Source: Arion vulgaris (Eukaryota; Mollusca; Gastropoda; Stylommatophora; Arionidae). Taken from it: DNA of 64,000 nucleotides. The position numbers were made by a program, and so were the translations under genes. The notes beneath the pieces are model-generated. The model saw only the letters and a program-made list of their open reading frames with translations. It did not search any database and was not told the DNA's origin. Each line of letters begins with the position of its first letter. The first letter of the stretch is position 1. The stretch lies in assembly GCA_020796225.1 (NCBI GenBank), contig CM036768.1, positions 36,422,289 through 36,486,288 of the forward strand, given 5' to 3'. Positions 32,182 to 42,837 of the stretch are shown piece by piece.

Positions 32182-32288
32182 GTTCAATCCATCATCAGTG
32201 TTTCTCCTTAACCTTCAGGTGTATTAGCTTCTGATCTACTCTTTTCCTCCCTTCTGTAATAGTTATTATTTATGGCCATCTGATAAAG

Positions 32289-32454
32289 TAGTGGCGGCTC
32301 GTCATTAAGGGCCAGTGGCGCCGGACCCAACCAAAATTAAGGTGTAACGTGTATATATTATTTTATACATTAAAATATATCCTAACTGAAATCATGCTTT
32401 TTCTGAAAATTTATGTCTGCCCCCACCAACAAAAATGATCACGAGCCGCCACTG
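32289..32454. mobile_element. MITE-J (hAT type), subfamily 1
   Basis: Termini TAGTGGCGGCTCGT / ACGAGCCGCCACTG. Target duplication TGATAAAG (32281-32288) and TGATAGAG (32455-32462), 7/8. Confidence 0.92.
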
Positions 32455-32534
32455 TGATAGAGAGTATGCGGAAGAGATATCTTTTATTGAATGCCTGCAG
32501 TCTGGATATGTTATTCTTACTCATATACCTATTA

Positions 32535-33055
32535 TAGAGTATCACTGTGAGTGTCTGTAGATTACACTGGTAGTGAGCTCGATCGCAACCCATGCGCACC
32601 TGGTTCAAACGGTGGGCAAGTTTGGAAGCAAATTAGTTCCCTTGGATTTTTACGAACGATCTTCTTCGCGTTCGTTCTTTACCACCAATTTTAATCACTC
32701 TTTGTGATATGTTTGATCTTTGCCAAGAACGTGTATACGTTGCACATTGGTTTGGTAGGCCCCTAAATGCACAGACTTCTACACGTTCAGGACACATGCA
32801 TCCGATTTTAGCCAAACCTCCTCAGTCGCCTCTTACGACATGCATGGCAGGTAACAGTGGTTCTATTCTTTACACCACCCCAAATCTAGGCCCCCGTAAC
32901 CACTCGGGCGTTACGAACGATGAAAATAGATCGCATCATTCAGAAAACAAAGGCAAACTACTGAACGTATAAGTGGTGCCTAGACAATCGACGACACGTT
33001 TACTGTTGTTGATGGACAAGTCCTGTAAAGGATATGCCACGATTTTCATTCATTC
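32535..33055 (+). mobile_element. SINE-F split by SINE-E
   Basis: Head TCTGTAGATTACACTGGTAG, GAGCTCGATCGCAACCC, B-box-like CTGGTTCAAAC, GTTTGGAAGCAAATTAG; then SINE-E; then AGGCAAACTACTGAACGTAT, GTTTACTGTTGTTGATGG and GTAAAGGATATGCCACG, the 3' end. Confidence 0.9.
32661..32910 (-). mobile_element. SINE-E nested in SINE-F
   Basis: Full-length with perfect 11-bp target duplication TTACGAACGAT at 32650-32660 and 32911-32921. Confidence 0.95.
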
Positions 33056-33187
33056 ATATGTCATAGAAGGACATATTTTACATTCGTGTTGAACTATCTA
33101 AACGTATTTCCCAGAGAGAAATCGCTCGAGTTACATACAGGTCGGAAAGTTGAAAGTAAACCTGGCTTTGCCAACCCTTGCAGTGAC

Positions 33188-33630
33188 ACTCCATCTCTGT
33201 GGTGTAGAGGTTAGGTGTACGACTCATGTTCCAAAGATACTCAGTTCGCTTCCTCGAGGAGCCATCTGGATATTTTTTAAGACATCTCTGATCTCAGTGT
33301 AGGTGAGATCGAGTTCCTAGTCCTAACTGAGATGGAAGATAAAACGTAGTTCCCGTGTTCAATTTGAGAACGTAAAAATACCCTCGGAAGTTCAAAATCA
33401 AGAAGATACGGCTGGAAAGTCGCTGCCCAGACAAAGTGCATTAGAAAGATCAAAAACTAAAAAGTTCAACAAAATATTTTCACAATTTTTCTAAAATTAC
33501 ATCGGCGACCCTTGATTGTGCTACATAATTCGTGCACTGTCTGTGCAAGAAAGAGATCGAAGCATACATGGCTACTCACCGAATTGCAATGATGATTGTC
33601 ATATCAATCAATCAATCAATCAATCAAGCA
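33188..33630 (+). mobile_element. SINE-N, full-length
   Basis: About 440 bp. tRNA-like head CATCTCTGTGGTGTAGAGGT, TTCGCTTCC region, then GTGTAGGTGAGATCGAGTTC, GGCTGGAAAGTCGCTGCC, ATTAGAAAGATC, a 3' part ATTCGTGCACTGTC, AGAAAGAGATCGAAGC, TCACCGAATTGCAATGATGA and an (ATCA)n tail. Confidence 0.85.
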
Positions 33631-34150
33631 TTGCCATCCTGATTGTTTCTTCAATCTTCGCTAAAATTGTTGCTCAAATACGCACAATTTGCTTGCAAGT
33701 TTAGTTGCCAAATAGTCAAGTGCGTATACTCACTTGGTTAAAACCTCTCTTACATGCGCATCGTGCTGTGAATTACTCACTTTTTCTACGCACGCACGAA
33801 CTCACGCCTTCAGAGAAAACACATGCGACCCGGCCTATCACACGAAGACCGGTAGAAGGACACACGCGTAGCACATGTGTGTGAGCTCAAGTTAGTAACG
33901 GTAACTGACGTAGACACCAGGTGGCGTTAGTTGTTCTCTATAGCAAGCAGCTGTGCAGACGCCTCTAAAAACCAAACGTAGGCTAAACAAGACTGGCAGA
34001 CACGTTGTTTTAAACCTAGCCTGTTCTCGTCTGGATCTTTAACATAGTAATAAACACGAAAACATACGGATAAACTTAATTCTACTTCCTTTCGTAATTA
34101 AAATATTTTTATTGAATATTCACTTTCCACCTTTAAATCTAGAGCACGTG
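33631..34150. other. No gene recognised
   Basis: Unique-looking. Several CACACG / GCACG short motifs but no repeat copy elsewhere in the window. Confidence 0.45.
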
Positions 34151-34480
34151 ATGTATATCACCATCACCAAATAGCTTGTCCTGGGCAGAACTTTGCCACA
34201 CTAACACTCCTTCCGCTCAGAGGTCAGATGTTCCGTCATTGTCAGTTACATCCTGAATCCATCTTTACCGTGGTGTACCTCTTCTCCTCTTTGCAGGGTT
34301 GCCTGTTTCCATAATTGTCTTCTCCAACTCATTGTGTTTTTTTGTATGTTCAATATACTTCAATTTTCTCATTCGTATTTGTAGCACCATTCCGTTTTCT
34401 TTGATTTTGAGTCCTTTCTGGGTATATCTATTCTCTTCTCTATCCATGATATACAGGTGACTCCTCTGTAACACTTATAT
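34150..34480 (-). mobile_element. LINE-t, 3' portion
   Basis: Minus strand: MLQRSHLYIMDREENRYTQK, GLKIKENGMVLQIRMRKLKY, TKKHNELEKTIMETGNPAKR, RRGTPR, then shifted RWIQDVTDN and SSAQDKLFGDG. Matches the arrangement at 47258-47605. Confidence 0.8.
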
Positions 34481-34490
34481 TCAAAGCACG

Positions 34491-34656
34491 CAGTGGCGGC
34501 TCGTGATCATTTTTGTTGGTGGGGCCAGATATAAATTTTCGGAAAAATCATGGTTTCAGTTAGGTTATATTTTAATGTATAAAATAATAAATACACTTTA
34601 CACTTTATTTTTAGTTGGGCCCGGCCCCACTGGCCCTTAATGACGAGCCGCCACTG
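34491..34656. mobile_element. MITE-J (hAT type), subfamily 1
   Basis: Termini CAGTGGCGGCTCGTGATCAT / AATGACGAGCCGCCACTG. Target duplication AAAGCACG (34483-34490) and AAAGTACG (34657-34664), 7/8. Confidence 0.95.
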
Positions 34657-34731
34657 AAAGTACGTATATGTATTACCACGTCCGTGTTAAATGCCTAAGT
34701 TTTTCATCCATCTATAAATTAAATTAATCAG

Positions 34732-34862
34732 CTTCTCTTGGGTACGGTGAGCAAATGGACTTTACGATGGCTGCTGCAGCGGAGGACAGAGTATGCATGG
34801 GAATACCCAATGTGTCATGGCATTCACGTCGATCGCATAACATAACGAAATGAAATCAATAT
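34732..34862 (+). mobile_element. LINE-q 3' fragment
   Basis: GGTACGGTGAGCAAATGGAC, GATGGCTGCTGCAGCGGAGG, CGATCGCATAACATAACG; same as 42490-42592. Encodes a degenerate form of SKWTLGWLLQRRTEHEW. Confidence 0.75.
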
Positions 34863-34973
34863 TGAAAAATCTAGAAACAGAAAAACAATAAAAACGATGG
34901 GCTGGACAGTCTACAGTTTTAGAGTGAACGGTCAGGCCTTTTACATTGTCAAAGGTATTCTAAAGATCTTCCG

Positions 34974-35224
34974 CTTCTTCATCTTCGAACGCTCCTTATC
35001 GACCACTTGTCAACCACTGTGTGATTTGTATGTGATCTGAGCCTAAGAGCGATTGTACGTTGTGCCAGTTATGCGCCTACAAGTAGACCAGCAAATCCGA
35101 TTTCTGCGCTGCTTTTTAGTTACTAGGTAGCATCCTAGGGCATACATCAGTCGCCTCTTACGACATGCATTGTAGGTCGTAGTAGTACTATTCTTTGCTT
35201 CCCTTGCGCTCACCACACGGGCGT
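34974..35224 (-). mobile_element. SINE-B
   Basis: Full-length in reverse, head at the CACCACACGGGCG end. Target duplication close to TAAAGATC (34967-34974 and 35227-35234). Confidence 0.9.
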
Positions 35225-35330
35225 TTTAAAGATCAACTACGTTGATTTCTCTCCCGCAGGACTAGCACTGTTCTTCAACAAGCTTCAACGGCATAACAGG
35301 AAATGAGACAGCAGACACGCTGTCTAATGC

Positions 35331-35525
35331 CCGTCTACCCAGCGTGTTCGTAGCGCGTTGGACTACGGTGACTATCCTCTGTGTGTGCGGGTTCAATTCC
35401 GCAGGATGGCAGAAAAACCACAGATTCCCCAGATTTACGGTGTTCGTGGCACCGAGCCGAAGGGTTACGATGTCCATGGCACCGAGCCGAAGAGCTGAAA
35501 AGCTCAAGTGCTTCTGGATCGGAAA
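35331..35525 (+). mobile_element. SINE-A
   Basis: GCCCGTCTACCCAGCGTG, GTAGCGCGTTGGACTACGG, GGGTTCAATTCCGC (B-box), CCAGATTTACGGTGTTCG, CACCGAGCCGAAGGGTTACG, TTCTGGATCGG and an A-rich end. Well preserved. Confidence 0.92.
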
Positions 35526-35539
35526 ACATTTTTAAATCC

Positions 35540-35680
35540 TCAGCTCCGCTCGCCATTCAGGCGAATCTTACTCCGACTTCAGAGGTATATGGTATCTGTG
35601 ACTGATTCTGGCATAACGGCCTGGTCTCCTTATCAGTGTCGCTAGCCATTCAGGCGAACATTACTCCGACATCAGAGACA
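35540..35680 (-). mobile_element. SINE-M fragments
   Basis: Two short stretches, CGCCATTCAGGCGAATCTTA-CTCCGAC-TTCAGAGG and AGCCATTCAGGCGAACATTA-CTCCGAC-ATCAGAG, repeat the same SINE-M region ~80 bp apart. Confidence 0.6.
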
Positions 35681-35689
35681 TTTTATTTT

Positions 35690-36095
35690 ACCAGACAGTC
35701 ATCTGAGACTCCATAAAGATGTCACAATAGACTACAATCTAGGTCATCGAAATCTGTTGATCTCATCAGAATCACTTCAGCCAGCACCTGGACACATCAG
35801 TAACAAACTGTCGGCACGTGAGAGAGTGTGATAACAGTTGGCCAACATATGCTCGCACTCACAGATGTGAATGTGTATGACCTTGAACTGGCGACTAGTT
35901 TTCGCTCATTCACACACATACAACAGTATACGCGAACTTAAACGTTAAGTGTGTGACAGGTCGGCGTCAAGCTGTACAAGACGCGACTAATTGGGATTCC
36001 AAGACCGACTGATAACACCCGGTGCTCACTTTAGAAACGGTGTCGATATTAAGTAACGGCAGGTAGAATTTATGTCAAACCTGAACATTTTCGAA
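35690..36095. other. No gene recognised
   Basis: Unique-looking spacer; no motif or repeat seen. Confidence 0.45.
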
Positions 36096-36099
36096 GATT

Positions 36100-36937
36100 T
36101 CATCATTATCATCAGGTTGTGCCGTGTATGCATCGAAGATTGGCTGCAATGGATTCCCATTGCTTCTTCTTCATCGTTCAACTTCCAACAGAGCACATCT
36201 CTTCAACAAACTTCTTCCAGCTCTTCCTCTCTCTACCATCCCTTCTAATTTTACCTATCCTTTTAATATCAGCCTCCAGCTCTCTTTTCCAGGTATTTCA
36301 AGGTCTTCCACTACTCCTCTTTTCCTGCGGTTTCCAAAACAATGCCTGTCCTGCAATGCTTCCGGTCGGTCTTCTCAATGTGTGTCCTATCTATCGCCAG
36401 CGTCTCTTCCTTGGCTATTTCTCCACTGGTATCTGCTTAGTTCTTTATCCGAATCCATCGTTCGTTATCTTACCATACCATTTCAGTCGCTCTATTCTAC
36501 ATAAACATCCATTTACTTCTTCTTCTTCTGCGATCAACTTTGCTATGCGACTACTCCGGTATGTGTCATAAACCGGGCGGTGCGCTTGAGGTCTTCACCG
36601 GTTCCCCATAGTTTGTTTTGTAGTGTTGTTTCTGTTGGCCAGATCTCAAATCTCTCACTACTCAGACTAGGGCAGTCTTGCAGGATGTGCTCTGGGGACT
36701 GCTTTGGTGCTCCACAGGTGCAGGCTGCCGAGTCCCTGAGACCCATTCTGTGGAGGTGTGCTCTGAGGATGCAGTGTCCCGTTCTAAGTCTGAAGACTCA
36801 TCCATTTACTAAAGTCCCTAGTTTTCTTGTAGCTTCTAATGTTGTCCTCCATGTTTCTGGGTCATACAAGAGCACTGACTTCACATTTGATTGAAAGATT
36901 CTCAGCTTTGTGGTTAATTTAATGTATTCCTAGCATT
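36100..36937 (-). mobile_element. LINE-k 3' portion split by LINE-p
   Basis: Minus strand: IKLTTKLRIFQSNVKSVLLY, DPETWRTTLEATRKLGTLVN, interruption, then NGCLCRIERLKWYGKITND, RKRRWR-x-IGHTLRR, GSIAGQALFWKPQEKRSSGR, PWNTWKRELEADIKRIGKI and MCSVGS. The two halves join exactly across the insert. Several frameshifts. Confidence 0.88.
36518..36798 (-). mobile_element. LINE-p, 5'-truncated, nested in LINE-k
   Basis: Encodes FRLRTGHCILRAHLHRMGLR, DSAACTCGAPKQSPEHILQD, CPSLSSERFEIWPTETT, LQNKLWGTGEDLKRTARFMT and HTGVVA. The CTCG ... HILQDC block is the CCHC-like knuckle at the end of I-like LINEs. Ends in (TTC)n/(GAA)n. Perfect 12-bp target duplication CATCCATTTACT at 36506-36517 and 36799-36810. 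Confidence 0.95.
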
Positions 36938-36938
36938 C

Positions 36939-37492
36939 AGTGTTATTTATCCTGATGGTACACTATAAGCTATTGGTACCAGTTAGTGTTATTTATCCTG
37001 ATGGTACACTATAAGCTATTGGTACCAGTTAGTGTTATTTATCCTGATGGTACACTATAAGCTATTGGTACCAGTTAGTGTTATTTATCCTGATGGTACA
37101 CTATAAGCTATTGGTACCAGTTAGTGTTATTTATCCTGATGGTACACTATAAGCTATTGGTACCAGTTAGTGTTATTTATCCTGATGGTACACTATAAGC
37201 TATTGGTACCAGTTAGTGTTATTTATGCTGATGGTACACTATAAGCTATTGGTACCAGTTAGTGTTATTTATCCTGATGGTACACTATAAGCTATTGGTA
37301 CCAGTTAGTGTTATTTATCCTGATGGTACACTATAAGCTATTGGTACCAGTTAGTGTTATTTATCCTGATGGTACACTATAAGCTATTGGTACCAGTTAG
37401 TGTTATTTATCCTGATGGTACACTATAAGCTATTGGTACCAGTTAGTGTTATTTATCCTGATGGTACACTATAAGCTATTGGTACCAGTTAG
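36939..37492. repeat. 46-bp minisatellite, 12 near-identical copies
   Basis: Unit AGTGTTATTTATCCTGATGG, TACACTATAAGCTATTGGTA, CCAGTT. Only one substitution (ATGCTG, near 37229) seen across all units, so recent expansion or homogenisation. It begins inside or at the edge of LINE-k. Confidence 0.97.
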
Positions 37493-37551
37493 TTTCTTGA
37501 TGTTACCCTCCCAAATATATTTGTATTTTTTTTGCTCTCTTCTTCTTCTCC

Positions 37552-37845
37552 TTCTTTTGTCGTCACACTACTACCGGGTTGTTGGCCGGTGTCGTGGTTT
37601 TCTGTTTTTGTCTTGCGCTGCTCTGGTGGCGTGAGTGATTGTTATTTTTGTTCTTTCACAGGATTCTGCTACGCCATCTAACCATCTTTTCGTGGTCTTC
37701 CTCTTGCCTTCTTTCCCGATGTTCTGTTGTAGAAGACTGTATACTGTGGAGTTTGGATGCATTCTTATTAAGTGGCCAAACCACTTCATTCTTTGTTTAT
37801 CTATATAATTCAAGTTCTATACCAACTTTCTCTCTTAGCCTCACC
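37552..37845 (-). mobile_element. LINE-g, 3' portion
   Basis: MKWFGHLIRMHPNSTVYSLL, KRKTTKRWLDGVAESCERTK, ITITHATRAAQDKNRKPRHR; single 32-bp end unit and a TTC/TCC-type tail. Confidence 0.88.
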
Positions 37846-37944
37846 AAATATTATTACTTGACGAACTCAATTACATTTCTTTCTTCGACGACCTGTCTTA
37901 CAAACATCTAATTTCTCAACAACATATTACAAATATACAGTGAG

Positions 37945-39742
37945 CTATGACGGCGGGAACTTATGTTCCCGGAAGGGTTCCCCAAGCCGGAAAGGTCACT
38001 GAGGAGGGGACAGACGAAGCATGGTCTCCTGGTCCTCCAGGTTGGGGTTGGGCTTGGGACTAACGATCCCATCCTTTAAAAAAATTAAAGTTACGGAAAC
38101 AACAACACGGAAAAGGAACAAGAAATACGATGGACAGAGCATTTTAAAGAATTGCTAAACAAACCACCTCCAACGGTAGTAGCAGACATACCAGAACCAA
38201 CAGAGGAGTTAGAAATTTGCATTGAAACACCCAGCCAGGATGAGATCATTACAGCAATTAAATCTCTTAAGAATAACAAGGCACCAGGGAATGATAACTT
38301 AAACGCAGAACTATTCAAAATAGACCCAGAACTTGCAGCTAATATATTGCAACCCTTGTTTACTACTATATGGAATGCCCAAATAATACCTGATGCATGG
38401 AACAGAGGAGTCATCATCAAGATACCCAAAAGGGCTCCCTTGCCGATTGTAATAATTGGCGTGGAATAACACTGCTTTCTGTCCCAAGTAAAATCTTAAG
38501 CAAAATCATCGTACAACGTATTACTGACGCTGTGGATAAGAAACTGAGAAAGGAACAAGCAGGATTTCGCAGAGGACGGAGCTGTATAGGCCAAATATTT
38601 GCTCTTAGAAATATCATAGAACAATGCACAGAATGGCAAAGCAAACTCTATATCAACTTTGTAGATTTTGAAAGGCTTTTGATAGCATACACTGCGAAAG
38701 TCTATGGCGTATCTTAAGATGGTATGGAATCCAACTGTGTTTTATAAATATTATAAAAGCTGCTACAGCAAGTTTGCATGCAGTGTTGAAACTTCAGAAC
38801 TAAAGTTTGAAGTAAAAACAGGCGTGCGACAAGGATGTGTTATGTCAGCCCTATTATTCAACACTGTCATAGATTGGGTGATGCGTAAAACAACGGAAGA
38901 TAAGGCAAGAGGTATTAGATGGACGCTCACAACCACTCTGGAAGACCTAGATTTTGCAGATGACATCGCACTCCTATCTCATACACATAGAGATATCCAG
39001 GAAAAGACCTGCCGCCTTAACCAATATAGTGAGATGGTTGGGCTGAAAATAAATCAGAAGAAACTGAAGTAATGACTCTGAACATAGCAACCCCAGCACC
39101 AGTCAAACTAGAAGGTAAACCCTCCGAGATACAACCGCTTTCACATACCTTGGAAGTGTTATTAGCAATGAAGGAGGCGCTGGATCTGACATTAAAAACA
39201 GACTGAGTAAAGCACGCAGTGCATTCATGACCCTTCAGACCGCCTTGAAATCTGCCCAATACAGCATCAGAACCAAGACTAGTATCTATAACAGCTGTGT
39301 GCTGTCAACTTTGCTGTACGGATCGGAATGCTGGAGAATGACAGAACAGGATATGTCCAGACTCTCCGCCTTTCATACAACTTGTCTGCAAAAATCTTAC
39401 GCGTGTACTGGCCGACTACTATCTCGAATCAAGAATTGCTTGCACGATGCCAACAAGAGAATATGGGCACTATCATACGAAGACGACGCTGGAGATGGAT
39501 TGGACATGTGATGCGCATGGAGACTGGCTCCGACACGAAAACTGCACTGAGATGGACTCCAGAGGGTAGGCGAAAGCGTGGAAGACCCAAGACAACCTGG
39601 AGGAGAACGATAGAGCAAGAGCTGAAGGAAATGAATCATAGCTGGAACACAATACAGAGGAAGGCCATGAACAGGGAAGAATGGTGTACGTTTGTTGTTG
39701 CCCTAAACGCCAGGGGCGTAACAGGCTAAAGAGAGAGAGAGA
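37945..39742 (+). mobile_element. LINE-w with reverse transcriptase domain
   Basis: Most complete LINE here. A GC-richer leader (37945-38095) resembles LINE 5' regions (GGTTGGGGTTGGGCTTGGGA) and runs straight into the RT domain: SLKNNKAPGNDNLNAELFK, RGITLLSVPSKILSKIIVQR, KEQAGFRRGRSCIGQIFALR, YINFVDFE (first catalytic Asp), VKTGVRQGCVMSALLFN and DFADDIALL at 38950-38970 (catalytic Asp pair). The C-terminus has LYGSECW, RRRRWRWIGHVMRMETGS, RKRGRPKTTWRRTIEQELKE and NREEW, ending ALNARGVTG. The endonuclease is missing and there are about four frameshifts. Confidence 0.9.
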
Positions 39743-39769
39743 TATTACAAATATATATATACATATTCC

Positions 39770-40275
39770 TTTCGTACCGGTATACGTTACATAGAGCCTG
39801 CTAGTAATTCCTCCACATCGCTCTGTCCTGAGCAACTCGCTCAATCTCTTACATGAAATTGAGTCCTATATTGTTTGTCTCTCGCTCCGGAAAGTTCGTT
39901 TCAGGGTTTCCCTAGGCCGTCCTCTCTATTTTGAACCCTTTGCCTCCCACTACAATGTCTGCTTCGCGTAGCGTAGTTGTTAGTGAACTCGCTTCTCAAG
40001 GCTGGTGGTTCGGGTTCAACTCCCGCAGTGTGCGTGAAATTTTTCCCGACCGTGACGGCTCTCAGGTCGACCCAGCCTCAACTGGGTACCAGACATGCTC
40101 TGGGAAAGTAAAGGCGGCCGCGTGATGCTGACCACATCACCCAACGTGTCCGACGGTCAATGAATAATACAGGCCTAACACTGTATTGCCCTATATACCA
40201 CAAAGTATGCAAGGGGTCCTTTACTTACTTACTTACAATGCCTGCTTTGGAATTCTTTGATTGTTTCTAATCAGT
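39770..40275 (-). mobile_element. LINE-l 3' portion split by SINE-D
   Basis: Same C-terminal segment as 18291-18600, from the RYVGHALR-type region to the TACATAGAGCCTGC end. The 5' remainder lies beyond SINE-D at 40248-40275. Confidence 0.8.
39965..40234 (+). mobile_element. SINE-D, complete reference copy
   Basis: tRNA-like head GTAGCGTAGTTGTTAGTGAA, B-box GGTTCAACTCC, body CCCGACCGTGACGGCTCTCA, GGTCGACCCAGCCTCAACTG, TAATACAGGCCTAACACTG, tail (TTAC)n. Target duplication ACAATGTCTGCTT (39952-39964) / ACAATGCCTGCTT (40235-40247), 12/13. Confidence 0.95.
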
Positions 40276-40425
40276 AGTTTCATTATCATCAAGTGCCGTG
40301 CCGACGCTCTTCCGTGCCATGAAGGCAGGCTATCCAAAATTGTCTTTCTCTCTCTGTCTACCTCCGTCTCGTCTACCTCCGATTTTACCGGTTGTTACAG
40401 TGTGTTCTAAACCTCCCCTAGCCAT
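40276..40425 (-). mobile_element. LINE-h 3' fragment
   Basis: Reverse of the 13690-13858 end: GGTAAAATCGGAGG, ACGGAGG-AGACAGAGA, CATGGCACGGAAGAGCGTC, CGGCACGGCAC, TGATGATAATG, with an internal deletion. Confidence 0.75.
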
Positions 40426-40449
40426 CACTGTCTACTTAATTTCATCACT

Positions 40450-40585
40450 GTACCTCTGAAGTCGGAAAAGGGACACTGATAATAAGGAAAGTATGCCTTC
40501 ACGCAAAACTCAGAAGCGCCATACCAGGCACTCTGAATACGCCTGAATTCATAGTGGGCGAACATATAAGAAGAATTTCGTCACT
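40450..40585 (+). mobile_element. SINE-M, 3' part
   Basis: CCTCTGAAGTCGGAAAAGGG, CACTGATAATAAGGAAAG, CCTTCACGCAAAACT, CCTGAATTCATAGTGGG, then AGAAGAA. Confidence 0.75.
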
Positions 40586-40589
40586 AAAT

Positions 40590-40935
40590 TCTGTTTGGAT
40601 TTGAATACTTTTGTTTCACTAAATGAAATAGCTACTGCTTCTGTCCACCTGTGTTTATTTGGTTAGTGTTATATGGATCGAATACTAGGTCAGGTGTTAC
40701 AACTTCACCTGTACTGGTTGTTTCAGAGGTAAATGTCAAGGTAACAGTTTGCGTGAATTGTATGAAATGAGACATGAGAGAAATAGAGATAGAGAGAGAG
40801 AAAGAGAGGGATAAAAGACAAAGTATGAAGAGATAACTGTGTGACATAAAACATGCAACATATGGAGTAGATATTCTTGACTTGACCTAGTTTCAATGTA
40901 CTATATTATGATTGTCATCTGTGGTTGCCATCTAG
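40590..40935. other. No gene recognised
   Basis: AT-rich with a short (GA)n run near 40785-40805. Confidence 0.45.
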
Positions 40936-40942
40936 GGCAGTG

Positions 40943-41282
40943 CGTAGCCTACGATAACCATACGGTCGGCGGCTCATGTAAAATTATAAGAAATACGACC
41001 ACAACCATCGCGTGACCTCGCATTCCAGTATTGTTGTATAAAGAGTTTATTTTTAAAACAACACAACATATTAAATCAAGGTTATATTATGTTACAAGTT
41101 CAGTTTAAAGCTAAGGGATATTTAGTATTATTAATATGTGTCATCAATACATAACCATGGACTCATGTAATTGAGTAAAATTGCCAAAAATCTTGCAGTG
41201 TTCTATCAAACATATATAAAATCCACCCCCACAACTCTAACTAGGTCAGGGTTTTCCCGGCCCAATATTAAAGTTGGCTGTG
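40943..41282 (+). mobile_element. MITE-X, uninterrupted reference copy
   Basis: 340 bp. Perfect 7-bp target duplication GGCAGTG at 40936-40942 and 41283-41289. Right end CAATATTAAAGTTGGCTGTG; left end CGTAGCCTACGATAACC (diverged inverse of it). Interior AT-rich, non-coding: CATTCCAGTATTGTTGTATA, AATTGAGTAAAATTGCCAAA, GTGTTCTATCAAACATATAT. Confidence 0.9.
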
Positions 41283-41289
41283 GGCAGTG

Positions 41290-41635
41290 CTAGCCAACGT
41301 TTTTATATATTGGGCACATCTGAGTGACAGTTGTGGAAGAGCAGTGCCATGTGATGATTGCTTGTCATTAACCGTAACTAGAAATAAGAACAAAAACAAG
41401 GTTTCTATAGTTGAGACGCGATATCGTTCTCCAGTGAACAAGCAAATTGTGAGGTTAGAGGGCACTAGAATGGTTACAACATTAAGCAATGTACAGAAAC
41501 ATACAAGTCTGAGGTGAACAGAGCGGTTCAGATCAGATCTGGATAAAACCGAAGGGAGGCTGATGTGATACTTAATAAATTGGCGTTTTAGAGCAAAGAC
41601 ACGTATGTATGGTATTACATAAGCAAGACTTTACA
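41290..41635. other. No gene recognised
   Basis: A 76-codon plus frame overlapping here (41287-41517) has no known motif. Confidence 0.4.
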
Positions 41636-42722
41636 AAAGCAAAGACTCTCCTGAAACAATCCAGAAAAATGATGTGGAGAAAAACAAACGGAGAATGCGC
41701 TCTAGAGCACGACAGTATAAATACACTAAACAAAAGCACAGACCACAGTCTTCAGACTTAGAACGGGACACTGCAGTCTCAGAGCACACCTCCATAGAAT
41801 GGGTTTCAGGGACTCGGCTGCCTGCACCTGTGGAGTACCAACGCAGTCCACAGAGCACATCCTGCAAGACTGCCCCAGTCTGAACAATGTGAGAATGGAG
41901 ATCTGGCCAACAGAAACAACCGCAGTACTCCCATCCAGGTGATATCATTATCTACACCGATGGCTCTGTCAAACGTGGCACCAGATCATCGTGGGCTTAC
42001 TCAGCATAACGAAACGGTCGCACACTTCATGAAGACTGCAGGGTTTTCGAGACAACGACATCGAACATGACTATGGAGATCACCGCTGCCTCAGGGCTCT
42101 GTCATGGGTGGCTGAGCAACAGGTTACCCATACGATCATCATATCAGACTCGATGAATATGCTTCAACTGATTGAATCTGGAAGTATGCGTGTGGAATGG
42201 GTGGACAACATTCGGAGATCACATCTCAAGAAAATTAGATGGCTGTACACGCCTGGACATGGTGGAGTGCGGGGTAACGAGCGTGCTGACTCCCTTGCAA
42301 ACAATGCCCCGACTCAAGTGGGCAGAAGTATGAACAGAGCCGATATCATCAATGCGGTACGCTCTCAATTGTGTGACATGGGCGGGTCTCAGACACTGGA
42401 ACGAGTTCGAGAATTAAACGTTAAGTGTGGACATGCCAGGCAGTGTCGTCTTCATGGTAGAGCGAGAAGATATAATAATCAACTTCTCATGGGTACTGTG
42501 AGCAAATGGACTTTGGGATGGCTGCTGCAACGGAGGACAGAGCACGAATGGGAATGCCCAATGTGCCATGACGTCGATCGCATAACATAACATAACCCTT
42601 CAAAACAAACTATGGGGGACCGGTGAAGACCTCAAGCACAACGCCCTGTTTATGACACATACCGGAGTAGTCGGACAGCAGAAATTGATCGCAGAAGAAG
42701 AACAAAATCAAGAAAAATGAAT
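41636..42722 (+). mobile_element. LINE-p 3' portion split by LINE-q
   Basis: Before the insert: HRMGFRDSAACTCGVPTQST, EHILQDCPSLNNVRMEIWPT, ETTA. After it: LQNKLWGTGEDLKHNALFMT, HTGVVGQQKLIAEEEQNQEK. The order matches the uninterrupted tail in 36518-36798, so the intervening ~665 bp is foreign. Confidence 0.85.
41930..42592 (+). mobile_element. LINE-q fragment with RNase H domain
   Basis: 5'-truncated LINE end that keeps a recognisable RNase H: IIIYTDGS (first Asp), MTMEITA (Glu), IIISDSMNML (Asp), YTPGHGGVRGNERADSLANN (His and last Asp). The tail GWLLQRRTEHEWECPMCHDV carries a Cys/His knuckle, then stop and (CATAA)n-type end. RNase H in a LINE points to the I superclade. One in-frame stop and one frameshift. 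Confidence 0.88.
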
Positions 42723-42837
42723 CATTAAATTTACAAAATTAAACAAGATTGTAAAAAGCGAGAAGATCGTGCTCCTGAATGTGCTAGGAACAAACTGAAA
42801 ATAGTTTGTTTGTCTTGAAATCTGATTAAAATTAAAG

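Noticed and set aside
32411..32608. Minus frame YMSKNNISRLQAFNKRYLFR as a LINE C-terminus
   Set aside because: Resembles the region after LLYGSECW only loosely; too short to assign, overlaps MITE-J and SINE-F.
38417..38644. Antisense frames across LINE-w
   Set aside because: Shadow frames of the reverse transcriptase on the opposite strand.
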